From positions 1 to 12,656 of the forward strand of contig CAAEDZ010000208.1 in NCBI GenBank assembly GCA_900754775.1: a stretch of DNA of 12,656 nt, in the 5' to 3' direction. This DNA is from Clostridia bacterium (GTDB taxonomy: Bacteria; Bacillota_A; Clostridia; Christensenellales; Aristaeellaceae). Made by a program: the position numbers and the translations under genes. This document shows positions 1-7,056 of the stretch, piece by piece. Below the pieces are notes generated by a model. That model had not been told where the DNA came from. It searched no databases and saw nothing but the letters and a program-made list of their open reading frames with translations. Within the stretch, counting starts at the first letter, position 1; every line of letters starts with the position of its first letter.

Positions 1-178
1 AGGCGATCCGGGCACGGTGCTGCGTTCCTCAGCCAAGGAGGGCCTTTTCGTGGCCTGCGGCGAGGGCGCGCTGGAAGTGCTGGAAATGCAGGCCCCCGGC
101 GGCAAGCGCATGAGCGCCCGCGCCTATCTGGCGGGCAAGAAGATCGAACCGGGAACGAGATTCGGCGAGGGGATGTAA
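1..178 (+). CDS. fmt: Methionyl-tRNA formyltransferase, C-terminal end (partial)
   Basis: This is the last 58 codons of a gene entering from the left; the frame starts at base 2 and ends at TAA 176-178. Fmt transfers a formyl group from 10-formyl-tetrahydrofolate to Met-tRNA(fMet) for translation initiation. The visible part matches the C-terminal tRNA-binding OB-like domain: a GDPGTV-type turn, a strand ending in a GLFVACGEGALEVLEMQ-like segment, then the hallmark PGGKRMSARAYLAG segment near the end. The catalytic N-terminal domain lies outside the window. Its stop is directly abutted by the rsmB ATG at 179, so the two are probably cotranscribed and translationally coupled. In many Firmicutes a zinc metallopeptidase gene sits between fmt and rsmB; none is present here. 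The identification rests on a short tail plus context, but both agree well. Confidence 0.9.
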   Translation, partial: GDPGTVLRSSAKEGLFVACGEGALEVLEMQAPGGKRMSARAYLAGKKIEPGTRFGEGM

Positions 179-1591
179 ATGGACAAACGCGACGAAAGAA
201 ACGATATTTCCCGCGACGGCGCGCGCCGTCCGCCCTTCCGCGCCCGCCGCGAGCGCCCGCAGGGCAAGGAAACGCCTCTTAGCGCCCGCGAGGTGGCGCG
301 CCGCGCGCTTTCGGACGTGGCGCGTTCCGGCTCCTACGTCTCCGCGGCGCTGGACCGCCACCTCAACACCGCCCACCTCTGCGCGGACGACAAGCGGCTG
401 GCCGCCAGCCTGTTTTTCACCGCCGTGGAGAACCGCCTGCTGCTCGAAGCGCGCCTTGCCCAGTTCTGGACGGAGCGCCCCGAGCCGGTGGTGGAGGACA
501 TCCTTCACATCGCCGCGGCGCAGATCCTTTTGATGGACAAAATTCCTGACCACGCCGCCGTGGACGAGGCCGTCAAACAGACGCGCGCCTCGGGCCGGGA
601 CGGCCTTGCCGCGCTGGTCAACGGCATCCTGCGCAGCCTCATCCGCGCCCGCGACGCCGGCGAACTTCCCGCGATCGACGACCCCGCCGTGCGGTATTCG
701 GTCGCCCCGGAGCTGGCCAAACGCCTCATCGCCGCCTATGGCGAGGAGGAGGCCGTGGCCATCATGGCCGACCGCCCGCGCCCCAGCCAGACCATCCGCT
801 TCAACGCCATGAAGACCGACGCGGCGGGCTTTGAAAACTACCTCAAAACGCACGATGTCATCTTCGAGCGCGGCCTCGTCCCCGGCGCCTACCGCTGCCC
901 GGCGGCGGGCAACCTCGCCCGTCTCGACGGCTTCCGCAACGGCTACTTCTCCATTCAGGGCGAAAGTTCCATGCTCGCGGCGCTGGCCGTGGAGCCCAAA
1001 CCGGGCATGAACGTGCTGGACGCCTGCGCCGCCCCGGGCGGCAAGAGCGCCCTCATCGCCGAAACCATGTCCGACGTCGGCCGCGTCTACGCCTGGGACG
1101 TACACGAACATCGCGTGGAACTGATCCGCGCCGCCAAGCAGCGCCTCAAGCTGGACAGCCTGCGCCCCGCCGTGCGCGACGCCCGCAAGCCCTACGCGGA
1201 CTTTGACCTTTACATGGACGCCGTGCTTGTGGACGCGCCCTGTTCCGGCCTCGGCGTCATCGCCGACAAGCCGGACATCAAGTACCGCTTTACCGACGCG
1301 CAGCTGGAAACGCTGCTGCCCCTGCAGGCGGAAATTCTGGAAAACTGCGCCCGCTTTGTCCGGGTGGGCGGCCTGCTCGTCTATTCCACCTGCACCATCC
1401 TTCCCGAGGAGAACGAAAAGCAGGTGCGCGCCTTCCTCGAAAGGCACCCGGAGTTCGTCCCCGAAACGGGCGCGGACTACCTGCCCGAGCCCCTGCGCTG
1501 CCGCTGCGAAAACGGCATGGCGCAGCTTTTGAGCCACCGCGACCACGTGGAGGGCTTCTTCATCGCCCGCATGCGCAGAAAGGGCGTGTAG
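179..1591 (+). CDS. rsmB: 16S rRNA (cytosine-967-C5)-methyltransferase RsmB
   Basis: The 470-residue protein uses S-adenosylmethionine to methylate C967 of 16S rRNA. Residues about 40-180 form the NusB-like RNA-binding domain, and about 190-470 the Rossmann-type methyltransferase. Visible motifs are the SAM-binding DACAAPGGK loop (281-289), DAPCSG with Cys355 (motif IV), and STC with Cys405 (motif VI). The two cysteines are 50 residues apart, the same spacing as Cys325 and Cys375 in E. coli RsmB. The motif VI cysteine is the nucleophile in this family, and the motif IV cysteine assists product release. The protein is longer than E. coli RsmB (429) mainly because of a basic, probably disordered N-terminus (about residues 1-35, rich in Arg). 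The ATG at 179 follows GAGGGG with suitable spacing. The fmt stop is immediately upstream and rlmN begins one base after the rsmB stop. Confidence 0.96.
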   Translation: MDKRDERNDISRDGARRPPFRARRERPQGKETPLSAREVARRALSDVARSGSYVSAALDRHLNTAHLCADDKRLAASLFFTAVENRLLLEARLAQFWTERPEPVVEDILHIAAAQILLMDKIPDHAAVDEAVKQTRASGRDGLAALVNGILRSLIRARDAGELPAIDDPAVRYSVAPELAKRLIAAYGEEEAVAIMADRPRPSQTIRFNAMKTDAAGFENYLKTHDVIFERGLVPGAYRCPAAGNLARLDGFRNGYFSIQGESSMLAALAVEPKPGMNVLDACAAPGGKSALIAETMSDVGRVYAWDVHEHRVELIRAAKQRLKLDSLRPAVRDARKPYADFDLYMDAVLVDAPCSGLGVIADKPDIKYRFTDAQLETLLPLQAEILENCARFVRVGGLLVYSTCTILPEENEKQVRAFLERHPEFVPETGADYLPEPLRCRCENGMAQLLSHRDHVEGFFIARMRRKGV

Positions 1592-1592
1592 C

Positions 1593-2642
1593 ATGGAGCG
1601 CACGCAGCTTCTCTCGCTGACGCAGGAAGAATTGGCGGATTTCCTTCGCCCGCTCGACCCCGCGCCCTTCCGCGCCAAACAGGTGGGCAAGTGGCTCGCC
1701 CGCGGCGCGTCCATCGCGGAGATGACCGACCTTCCCGCCGCCCTGCGCGCGCGCCTCGCCGAATGCGCCGTGGCCGACCCCGTGCTGATCCGCGAGAGCT
1801 TCCGCTCGAAGCTCGACGATACGGAAAAGCTGCTCTACGAACTGACGGACGGAAACCTCATCGAGGGCGTGGTCATGCGCTACCACTACGGCGACACCCT
1901 CTGCCTCTCCACGCAGGTGGGCTGCCGCATGGGCTGCCGCTTCTGCGCCTCCACGCTCGAAGGCCGCGTGCGCGATCTGACGGCGGGGGAGATGCTGGGG
2001 CAGGTGACCGCGGTAAACCGCATGCTCGCCCCGGAAGGGCGGCGCGTCCACAACATCGTGCTGATGGGCAGCGGCGAACCGCTGGACAACTACGAAAACA
2101 CGGTGAAGTTTCTGCACCTGGTCAATTCCCCGGAGCGCACGAACATCTCCCTGCGCAACATATCGCTCTCCACCTGCGGGCTCGTGCCGCAGATGCGCGA
2201 TCTTGCCAAAGAGGGCCTGCCGGTGACGCTCTCCATCTCCCTGCACGCCCCCAACGACGAAGTGCGCAAACAGCTTCTGCCCGTGGCCAACGCCTACGCC
2301 ATCGAGGACGTGCTTTCCGCCGCCCGCGAATATGTCGAAAAGACCGGCCGCCGCGTCATCTTCGAATACGCGCTGGTCAAGGGCGTCAATAGCGATCTGC
2401 GCCACGCCGACGAACTGGCAACGCGCCTGCGCGGCCTGCGCTGCCACGTCAACCTCATCCCTCTCAACGCCGTGCGCGAGCGCGACCTGCACCCGCCCAC
2501 GCGCTCGGACGTCCAGAACTTTTTGCGCCGCCTGGAGGCGCGCCATATCTCCGCCACCGTGCGCCGCGAAATGGGCGCGGACATCGAAGGCGCCTGCGGC
2601 CAGTTGCGCCGCCGCGTGTTGGAAGACCGCCAGGAGCGATAA
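1593..2642 (+). CDS. rlmN: Dual-specificity RNA methyltransferase RlmN (23S rRNA m2A2503 / tRNA m2A37)
   Basis: The 349-residue protein is a radical SAM enzyme that methylates C2 of A2503 in 23S rRNA, and in some bacteria also A37 of certain tRNAs. The iron-sulfur cluster motif CxxxCxxC is Cys111, Cys115 and Cys118, within a QVGCRMGCRFC segment. Cys104 lies seven residues before it, matching E. coli Cys118, which resolves the covalent RNA adduct. Cys335 in the ACGQL motif near the C-terminus matches E. coli Cys355, the methyl-carrying cysteine. A GSGEPLDNY segment and an SISLHAPND segment are also typical of the family. The antibiotic-resistance relative Cfr shares this fold and these cysteines, but the housekeeping context and family-like motifs favour RlmN. 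The ATG at 1593 is one base after the rsmB stop, implying coupled translation. Length is close to that of Bacillus RlmN. Confidence 0.97.
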   Translation: MERTQLLSLTQEELADFLRPLDPAPFRAKQVGKWLARGASIAEMTDLPAALRARLAECAVADPVLIRESFRSKLDDTEKLLYELTDGNLIEGVVMRYHYGDTLCLSTQVGCRMGCRFCASTLEGRVRDLTAGEMLGQVTAVNRMLAPEGRRVHNIVLMGSGEPLDNYENTVKFLHLVNSPERTNISLRNISLSTCGLVPQMRDLAKEGLPVTLSISLHAPNDEVRKQLLPVANAYAIEDVLSAAREYVEKTGRRVIFEYALVKGVNSDLRHADELATRLRGLRCHVNLIPLNAVRERDLHPPTRSDVQNFLRRLEARHISATVRREMGADIEGACGQLRRRVLEDRQER

Positions 2643-2666
2643 CGCCGGCAAACAAAGGAGCACGCC

Positions 2667-3389
2667 ATGAAAGTTTACGCCGCCACAGACATCGGCCGGG
2701 TACGCCCGATCAACGAGGACAGCTATTACGCCCCCAAGCCGGGCGAGCGTTTTTGCGCCGTGGCCGACGGCATGGGCGGCCACAACGCCGGCGAAGTGGC
2801 CAGTGCCATGGCCGTGCGCGTGCTTGAAGAGGAGATGCGCGCGCCCATTTCGCCCACGGAGGAAGCGCTGCGCCGCGCCGTGGAGCGCGCCAACGAGCAG
2901 ATCTGGCGCGCCTCGAAGGAGCGCGAGGGCTGCGCGGGCATGGGCACCACCATCACCGCCCTGTGCATGGAGGGCAACATCGCCCACATCGCCCAGGTGG
3001 GCGACAGCCGCGCCTACCTCATCCGCAACCGCGCCATTTTGCAGGTGACCACCGACCACACGCTGGTGGAGGAGATGGTCTTAAGCGGCCTCATCACCCC
3101 CAGCGAGGCCCTCAACCACCCCAAGCGCAACTACATCACCCGCGCCCTCGGCACCGCGGAAACGGTCGAGGTCGATCTTCTGCGCCTCGACACCCGCCCG
3201 GACGACGTGTTCCTGCTCTGCTCGGACGGCCTTTCCAACTGCCTGAGCGAGCGCGAGATGCTCGACATCATGCTCAGCGGCATGCGCATGGGCGACAAGG
3301 TCACCACGCTCATCGAGCGCGCCCTGCATCACGGCGGACACGACAACATCACCGTCCTCCTGGTCACCTGCGAGGAGGAAGCGAAATGA
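2667..3389 (+). CDS. stp: PP2C-family serine/threonine phosphatase (PrpC/Stp), partner of PrkC
   Basis: The 240-residue cytosolic metal-dependent phosphatase removes phosphate from PrkC and its Ser/Thr substrates. PP2C motifs appear in order: DIGRVRPINED (8-18), ADGMGGHNAGE (33-43) with metal ligands Asp34 and Gly35, GMGTT (91-95), VGDSRAYL (111-118), the TDHTLV element (129-134), SDGLS (186-190) with Asp187, and DNIT (226-229) with Asp226. All core metal-binding residues of bacterial PP2C are present, so it should be active. Length is standard (about 240-255). There is no membrane segment. The ATG follows AAAGGAG at seven bases, in a 24-base gap after rlmN. Its TGA overlaps the prkC ATG (ATGA). 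The gene is also called prpC in Bacillus. Confidence 0.97.
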   Translation: MKVYAATDIGRVRPINEDSYYAPKPGERFCAVADGMGGHNAGEVASAMAVRVLEEEMRAPISPTEEALRRAVERANEQIWRASKEREGCAGMGTTITALCMEGNIAHIAQVGDSRAYLIRNRAILQVTTDHTLVEEMVLSGLITPSEALNHPKRNYITRALGTAETVEVDLLRLDTRPDDVFLLCSDGLSNCLSEREMLDIMLSGMRMGDKVTTLIERALHHGGHDNITVLLVTCEEEAK

Positions 3390-5224
3390 TCGGACGCGTG
3401 CTATCCGGGCGCTACGAGATCCAGGCCGTCGTCGGCACCGGCGGCATGGCCGTGGTCTACCGCGCCTGGGACAAAATCAAAAAGCGCACCGTCGCCGTCA
3501 AGGTCCTGCGCCCGGAATACGAGCAGGACGAGGAATTTGTGCGCCGTTTCAGCCGCGAAGCCGAGGCCGCGGCCAAGATGTCGCATGAAAACATCGTCAA
3601 CCTTTTGGATGTCGGCAAGGACAACGACATGCGCTATATCGTCATGGAGTACGTCCCCGGCAAGACCCTGAAGGACCTCATCCGCGAACAGGGCCGCATC
3701 GCGCCGGAGACCGCCGTGCGCATGGTCATCCGCATCCTCGCCGCCGTGGACCACGCCCACAAAAACGGCATCGTCCACCGCGACATCAAGCCCCAGAACA
3801 TCCTCGTCAACAAGGATGGCAAGGTCAAGGTGGCCGATTTCGGCATCGCGCGCCTGAAGACCGCCCAGACCACCCGCGTGGACGACAAGCAGAACTCGGC
3901 GCTGGGCAGCGTACACTACTTCTCCCCCGAACAGGCCTCCGGCGAGGTGGCCGACGAAAAGAGCGACCTCTACTCCGTCGGCGTCGTGCTTTACGAAATG
4001 CTCACCGGCCAGGTGCCCTTCGATGGCGACACCGCCGTGTCCGTGGCCCTCAAGCACGTCAGCGAGGAGCCGCGCTCCATGCGCGACCTCGCCCCCAACA
4101 TCTCCCGCGCGCTGGACGAAGTGGTCATGCGCGCTTTAGCCAAGGACAGTGCCCGCCGCTACCAGACCGCCGCCGAGTTTGCCGGCGACCTGCGCAAAGC
4201 CGTGGTCCGCCCCCGGGGCGGCTTTGTCACCTATCCGCTCACGCGCGAGGAGCAGGAGCGCCAGCGCGAGGAACAGCGCCGCAAGGCCCTGCGCCGCAAG
4301 CGCCGGCTGCAAAGGGTGTCGTTCTTTGCCGCCATATTCGTGGGCGTCGCCGTCATTGGCTCGCTCGTGTGGTACTTTGCCGCCGTCTACAATATGGAGA
4401 GCGTGCCGCTGACCATCGGCTCGGAGGAGGCCGCCGCCACCACCGTCATCACCCAGCGCGGCTTCACCCCCGTGGTGGAATACGCGTACAGCGAGGAATA
4501 CCCGCAGGGGCTGGTCATGCAGCAGACCGTGGAGGCGGGCCAGAAGCGCCGCCGCGGCACCGAGATCGGCATCACCGTCAGCGCCGGCAGCCAGTGGATC
4601 TATTTTGAAGACATGACCGGCTGGACGCTGGAACAGGTCTACGAGGAACTGACCGGGCTGGGCGTCGCCGCCGAGCGCGTCTCGGTGACCTGCGCCGTCA
4701 GCGACAAGCCCGTGGGCTGCGTCGCCGGGCAAAGCCCGGAGCCGGGCTGGATCACCCGCGAGACCGACATCGTGCTGATCCTCAGCGCCGAAACGGTGGA
4801 AGTGCCGCCGCTCACCGGCCTCACCTTCGAGGGCGCGCAGGCGCAGGCCGAGGCCGGGGGCCTGACCCTCGGCGAGCCCGTGCCCGGCTATTCGGCGGAC
4901 GAGCCCGCCGGCACGGTCATCGCCCAGTCCATCCCCCCGGGAGAGGTGGTCGCCGAGGGCACGGAGCTGATTTTGACCATCAGCCAGCCGCGCCAGATGC
5001 TCTACTATCCGCCCTCCAACTACACGCTCTACGTGCCCCTGAGCAACGTGGAGGTAGTGCTGGAGATCGTGCCGCCCTCGGGCGCGGCTTTCACCGGCTT
5101 CAGCGGCACGCTGGACGCGGGCACCTATTCCATCGAGCTTTCCAGCGTCGAGCAGGGGCTGCACACCGTGCGCGAGTACATGGACGGCATGCTCATGGTG
5201 GAAACGCAGGTCATGTTCGAGTAG
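3386..5224 (+). CDS. prkC: PASTA-domain membrane serine/threonine protein kinase (PrkC/PknB/Stk family)
   Basis: The 612-residue kinase phosphorylates Ser/Thr of cell-wall, division and translation proteins and senses muropeptides or lipid II outside the cell. The cytosolic kinase domain spans about 8-270: glycine loop GTGGMA (17-22), Lys39, helix-C Glu58, catalytic HRDIKPQN (131-138, Asp133), DFG (151-153), activation loop with Thr159, Thr162 and Thr163, and GSVHYFSPEQ (174-183). A very basic, Gln/Glu/Arg-rich juxtamembrane stretch (287-310) precedes one membrane helix (about 311-333). Outside are three PASTA repeats (about 338-401, 402-468, 470-534), the first being divergent at its start, then a beta-rich tail (535-612). 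The true start is the ATG at 3386, which overlaps the stp stop as ATGA and follows GAGGAGG. The frame stays open upstream to 2963, but that part lies inside stp and is not coding. Confidence 0.97.
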   Translation: MIGRVLSGRYEIQAVVGTGGMAVVYRAWDKIKKRTVAVKVLRPEYEQDEEFVRRFSREAEAAAKMSHENIVNLLDVGKDNDMRYIVMEYVPGKTLKDLIREQGRIAPETAVRMVIRILAAVDHAHKNGIVHRDIKPQNILVNKDGKVKVADFGIARLKTAQTTRVDDKQNSALGSVHYFSPEQASGEVADEKSDLYSVGVVLYEMLTGQVPFDGDTAVSVALKHVSEEPRSMRDLAPNISRALDEVVMRALAKDSARRYQTAAEFAGDLRKAVVRPRGGFVTYPLTREEQERQREEQRRKALRRKRRLQRVSFFAAIFVGVAVIGSLVWYFAAVYNMESVPLTIGSEEAAATTVITQRGFTPVVEYAYSEEYPQGLVMQQTVEAGQKRRRGTEIGITVSAGSQWIYFEDMTGWTLEQVYEELTGLGVAAERVSVTCAVSDKPVGCVAGQSPEPGWITRETDIVLILSAETVEVPPLTGLTFEGAQAQAEAGGLTLGEPVPGYSADEPAGTVIAQSIPPGEVVAEGTELILTISQPRQMLYYPPSNYTLYVPLSNVEVVLEIVPPSGAAFTGFSGTLDAGTYSIELSSVEQGLHTVREYMDGMLMVETQVMFE

Positions 5225-5238
5225 GAGGCGATCGGTTG
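5223..5238 (+). promoter_or_regulatory. Shine-Dalgarno and TTG start of rsgA
   Basis: AGGAGG at 5223-5228 overlaps the TAG stop of prkC (5222-5224) and is seven bases before a TTG at 5236. No ATG or GTG in this frame lies near the Shine-Dalgarno, and translation from the TTG gives the expected RsgA N-terminus, so the unusual TTG start is well supported. Confidence 0.85.
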
Positions 5239-6114
5239 CAGGGCATCATCATCCGCGGCGTGGGCGGCTTTTACTACGCCCTCGACGCGCAGGGCCAGAC
5301 GCATCAACTGCGCGCGCAGGCCAAGTTGCGCCGCGCGCGCTTAAAGCCCATGGTGGGCGATCAGGTGGAGTTCGAGCCGGGCACAGAGGAGGAAGACGGC
5401 TGGCTCAAGGCCATCCTCCCGCGCAAAAACCAGCTCGCCCGCCCGCCGGTCTCCAATATCGACACTGTGCTGATCGTCATCGCCGCCGCCGCGCCGGAGC
5501 CGGACCTGCTCATGGCCGACCGCCTGCTGCTCGCAGCGCGGGAACAGGGCATCGAAGCCGTCATCGCCGTCAACAAGGGCGACATCGACCCGCAAATGGC
5601 AAAGGACGTCGCCCGCCAGTACCGCGGCGCGGGCGCGGACGTGTTTTCCGTCTGCGCGCGCACGGGGGAGGGGATAGACGCCCTGCGCGTCCGCCTGCGC
5701 GGCCATGTCCACGCCGTGGCGGGCCAGTCCGGCGCGGGCAAGTCCACGCTGCTCAACGCCCTTTACGGCTTCGGCCTGCAAACGGGCGACGTCTCCCGCA
5801 AGATCGAGCGCGGCCGCCATACCACGCGCCACTGCGAACTGATCCCGCTGGAGGGCGGCGGCATGGCGCTGGACACGCCCGGCTTCAGCCTGTTGGAGAC
5901 CAAGCTCTGCGACCCGGTGCTGCTCAAGGACGGTTACCCGGAGTTCGCCCCTTACGAGGGCCAGTGCCGCTTTTCGCCCTGCTACCACGCCACCGAGCCC
6001 GGCTGCGCCGTGCGCGCGGCGGTGGAGGCGGGAAAGATCGACAGAGAACGCCACGAGCGCTATATGGCGCTTTTGGAAGAAATGAGAATACGTTGGAGGG
6101 ATCGCTATGGTTAA
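5236..6114 (+). CDS. rsgA: Small ribosomal subunit biogenesis GTPase RsgA (YloQ/YjeQ)
   Basis: The 292-residue GTPase checks late 30S assembly near the decoding centre and is stimulated by the 30S subunit. It has an N-terminal OB fold (about 1-68), then a circularly permuted GTPase core recognisable by motif order: NKGD (G4, 113-116), SVCA (G5, 138-141), GQSGAGKST (G1, 163-171), TTRH (switch I, 196-199), DTPG (G3, 213-216). A C-terminal zinc site follows with Cys244, Cys249, His251 and Cys257. All hallmark residues are present and the length is typical of Firmicutes RsgA. It starts at a TTG with strong AGGAGG seven bases upstream. Its last eight bases overlap the start of rpe. The prkC-rsgA-rpe order is the common Bacillus/Clostridia order. 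Confidence 0.97.
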   Translation: MQGIIIRGVGGFYYALDAQGQTHQLRAQAKLRRARLKPMVGDQVEFEPGTEEEDGWLKAILPRKNQLARPPVSNIDTVLIVIAAAAPEPDLLMADRLLLAAREQGIEAVIAVNKGDIDPQMAKDVARQYRGAGADVFSVCARTGEGIDALRVRLRGHVHAVAGQSGAGKSTLLNALYGFGLQTGDVSRKIERGRHTTRHCELIPLEGGGMALDTPGFSLLETKLCDPVLLKDGYPEFAPYEGQCRFSPCYHATEPGCAVRAAVEAGKIDRERHERYMALLEEMRIRWRDRYG

Positions 6115-6781
6115 AGTCGCACCGTCTCTCTTGGCCGCGGATTTCCGCGCCATGGGGGCGGAGATCGAGCGCATGGCCGCCGCGGGCGCGGATTATCTGC
6201 ACTTCGACGTCATGGACGGCGCCTTCGTGCCCAACATCACCTTTGGCTCCGGCATTTGCAAATTCGCCGCCCAGGGGCCGCTGCCGGTGGACGCCCACCT
6301 GATGGTCGAGCGCCCGGAAGCGCAGGTGGAAAACTTCGCCAAAGCCGGCGCGAAGATCATCACCATCCACGCCGAGGCCGGCGGCCATTTGCACCGCACG
6401 CTCGCCCTCATCCGCGAACACGGCTGCCTCGCCGGCATCGCCCTCAACCCGGCCACCTCGCCGGACTGCCTGCGCTATCTGCTGCCCAGCCTCGACCTTG
6501 TGCTGGTGATGACGGTCAACCCCGGCTACGGCGGGCAGAAGATGATCCCCGAGTGCCTGGACAAGATCGCCGAAATTCGCGCCATGCTCGACCGCGCCAG
6601 CTCCAAAGCCATGCTGGAGGTGGACGGCGGGGCCAACACCGTCACCGCCGCCGAGATGATGCGCCGCGGCGCGGACGTCATCGTCGCCGGCAGCGCCCTC
6701 TTTGGCGCGGACGACGCCAAGGGCTTCATAAACAGCCTGCGCGCCTCCTGGCGGCAGATTCACCCCGAGGAAAACGCCTGA
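6107..6781 (+). CDS. rpe: Ribulose-phosphate 3-epimerase
   Basis: The 224-residue cytosolic TIM-barrel enzyme interconverts ribulose 5-phosphate and xylulose 5-phosphate in the pentose phosphate pathway. Family signatures are clear: APSLLAADF (5-13), HFDVMDGAFVPN (32-43) with metal ligand His32 and catalytic Asp34, DAHLMV (62-67) with His64, HAE (88-90), NPGYGGQ (138-144), and EVDGGAN (171-177) with catalytic Asp173, then the phosphate-binding GSALFG loop (195-200). Length equals the family norm of about 220. The ATG lies inside the end of rsgA, eight bases of overlap, preceded by GGAGGG. It is the last large gene of the operon. In many Firmicutes rpe is followed by thiN (thiamine pyrophosphokinase); here a small membrane protein follows instead. 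Confidence 0.97.
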   Translation: MVKVAPSLLAADFRAMGAEIERMAAAGADYLHFDVMDGAFVPNITFGSGICKFAAQGPLPVDAHLMVERPEAQVENFAKAGAKIITIHAEAGGHLHRTLALIREHGCLAGIALNPATSPDCLRYLLPSLDLVLVMTVNPGYGGQKMIPECLDKIAEIRAMLDRASSKAMLEVDGGANTVTAAEMMRRGADVIVAGSALFGADDAKGFINSLRASWRQIHPEENA

Positions 6782-6795
6782 CGCACCCCCGCCGC

Positions 6796-6820
6796 CTTCC
6801 CGCATAGTATGTTCGGGAGG
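6796..6820 (+). promoter_or_regulatory. Hairpin that would pair with the Shine-Dalgarno of the 59-residue ORF
   Basis: Bases 6796-6802 can pair with 6814-6820 (seven pairs, five of them G-C and one G-U) around an 11-base loop. The right arm is the GGGAGG ribosome-binding site of the small ORF starting at 6828. If formed, the stem would hide the site. The pairing is seen; a regulatory effect is inference, and in such G+C-rich sequence a stem this size can arise by chance. Confidence 0.35.
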
Positions 6821-6827
6821 CGATGGC

Positions 6828-7007
6828 ATGAACAGGGCGTGCAAGGACCGCCGCGGCGGTCAACGAAGCGGCGTTTCCAGGTGGTTTGGTCTGGGGCTGA
6901 TGCTGGTGGGGGTCATCCTCCTGCTTTGCAGCCTGCCGAGCTGGCTGTGGATGAGCGTTCTGGCCATCCTGCTCATCAGCGCCGGTTTTTTGCTCTGGAG
7001 ATTCTGA
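6828..7007 (+). CDS. Small two-helix membrane protein, 59 residues, unknown function
   Basis: I do not recognise a named family. The ORF runs from ATG 6828 to TGA 7005-7007. GGGAGG at 6815-6820 lies seven bases upstream, which strongly supports translation. The first 18 residues are basic (Arg at 3, 8, 9, 13 and 18; Lys6), followed by two hydrophobic helices, about 20-36 and 40-57, joined by a short Ser-Leu-Pro-Ser-Trp turn, and a terminal Trp-Arg-Phe. By the positive-inside rule both ends are probably cytosolic, giving a helical hairpin in the membrane. It begins 46 bases after rpe, in the same direction, with no convincing promoter between, so it is probably the last gene of the fmt-rpe transcript, ended by the hairpin at 7012. 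It is not SpoVM-like: SpoVM is a 26-residue amphipathic peptide. It is easily missed by length cut-offs. Confidence 0.72.
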   Translation: MNRACKDRRGGQRSGVSRWFGLGLMLVGVILLLCSLPSWLWMSVLAILLISAGFLLWRF

Positions 7008-7011
7008 ACGC

Positions 7012-7046
7012 AACGGCCCGGGACTGACGATCAGCCCCGGGCCGTT
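7012..7046. terminator. Long G+C-rich hairpin between convergent genes, probably a bidirectional terminator
   Basis: The arms AACGGCCCGGG (7012-7022) and CCCGGGCCGTT (7036-7046) are perfect 11-base complements. Inside them CTGA (7024-7027) pairs with TCAG (7031-7034) around a three-base loop, after one A/C mismatch. It starts five bases after the stop of the 59-residue ORF and ten bases beyond the stop of the minus-strand gene, so it can serve both convergent transcripts. Neither side has a proper run of T: the plus strand continues TTCCCG and the minus strand TTGCG. Termination is therefore inferred from position and stem strength. Confidence 0.75.
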
Positions 7047-7056
7047 CCCGTATCCG

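Noticed and set aside
1593..2642. rlmN as a Cfr-type antibiotic-resistance methyltransferase
   Set aside because: The gene lies in the conserved housekeeping operon and has RlmN-like motifs and length. Nothing suggests acquired resistance.
29..3059. Very long open frames on the minus strand opposite rsmB, rlmN and stp (561 and 499 codons)
   Set aside because: They mirror real genes with clear motifs. Their low-complexity Ala/Gly/Val/His-rich translations are what G+C-rich codon bias produces on the opposite strand.
3401..5164. Minus-strand open frames of 218 and 342 codons opposite prkC
   Set aside because: They are shadows of the kinase gene, which has intact catalytic and PASTA motifs on the plus strand.
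6778..6810. Possible promoter for the 59-residue ORF (CTGACG ... TAGTAT)
   Set aside because: The spacing is about 21 bases and the -10 match is poor. The operon reading through from rpe explains expression better.
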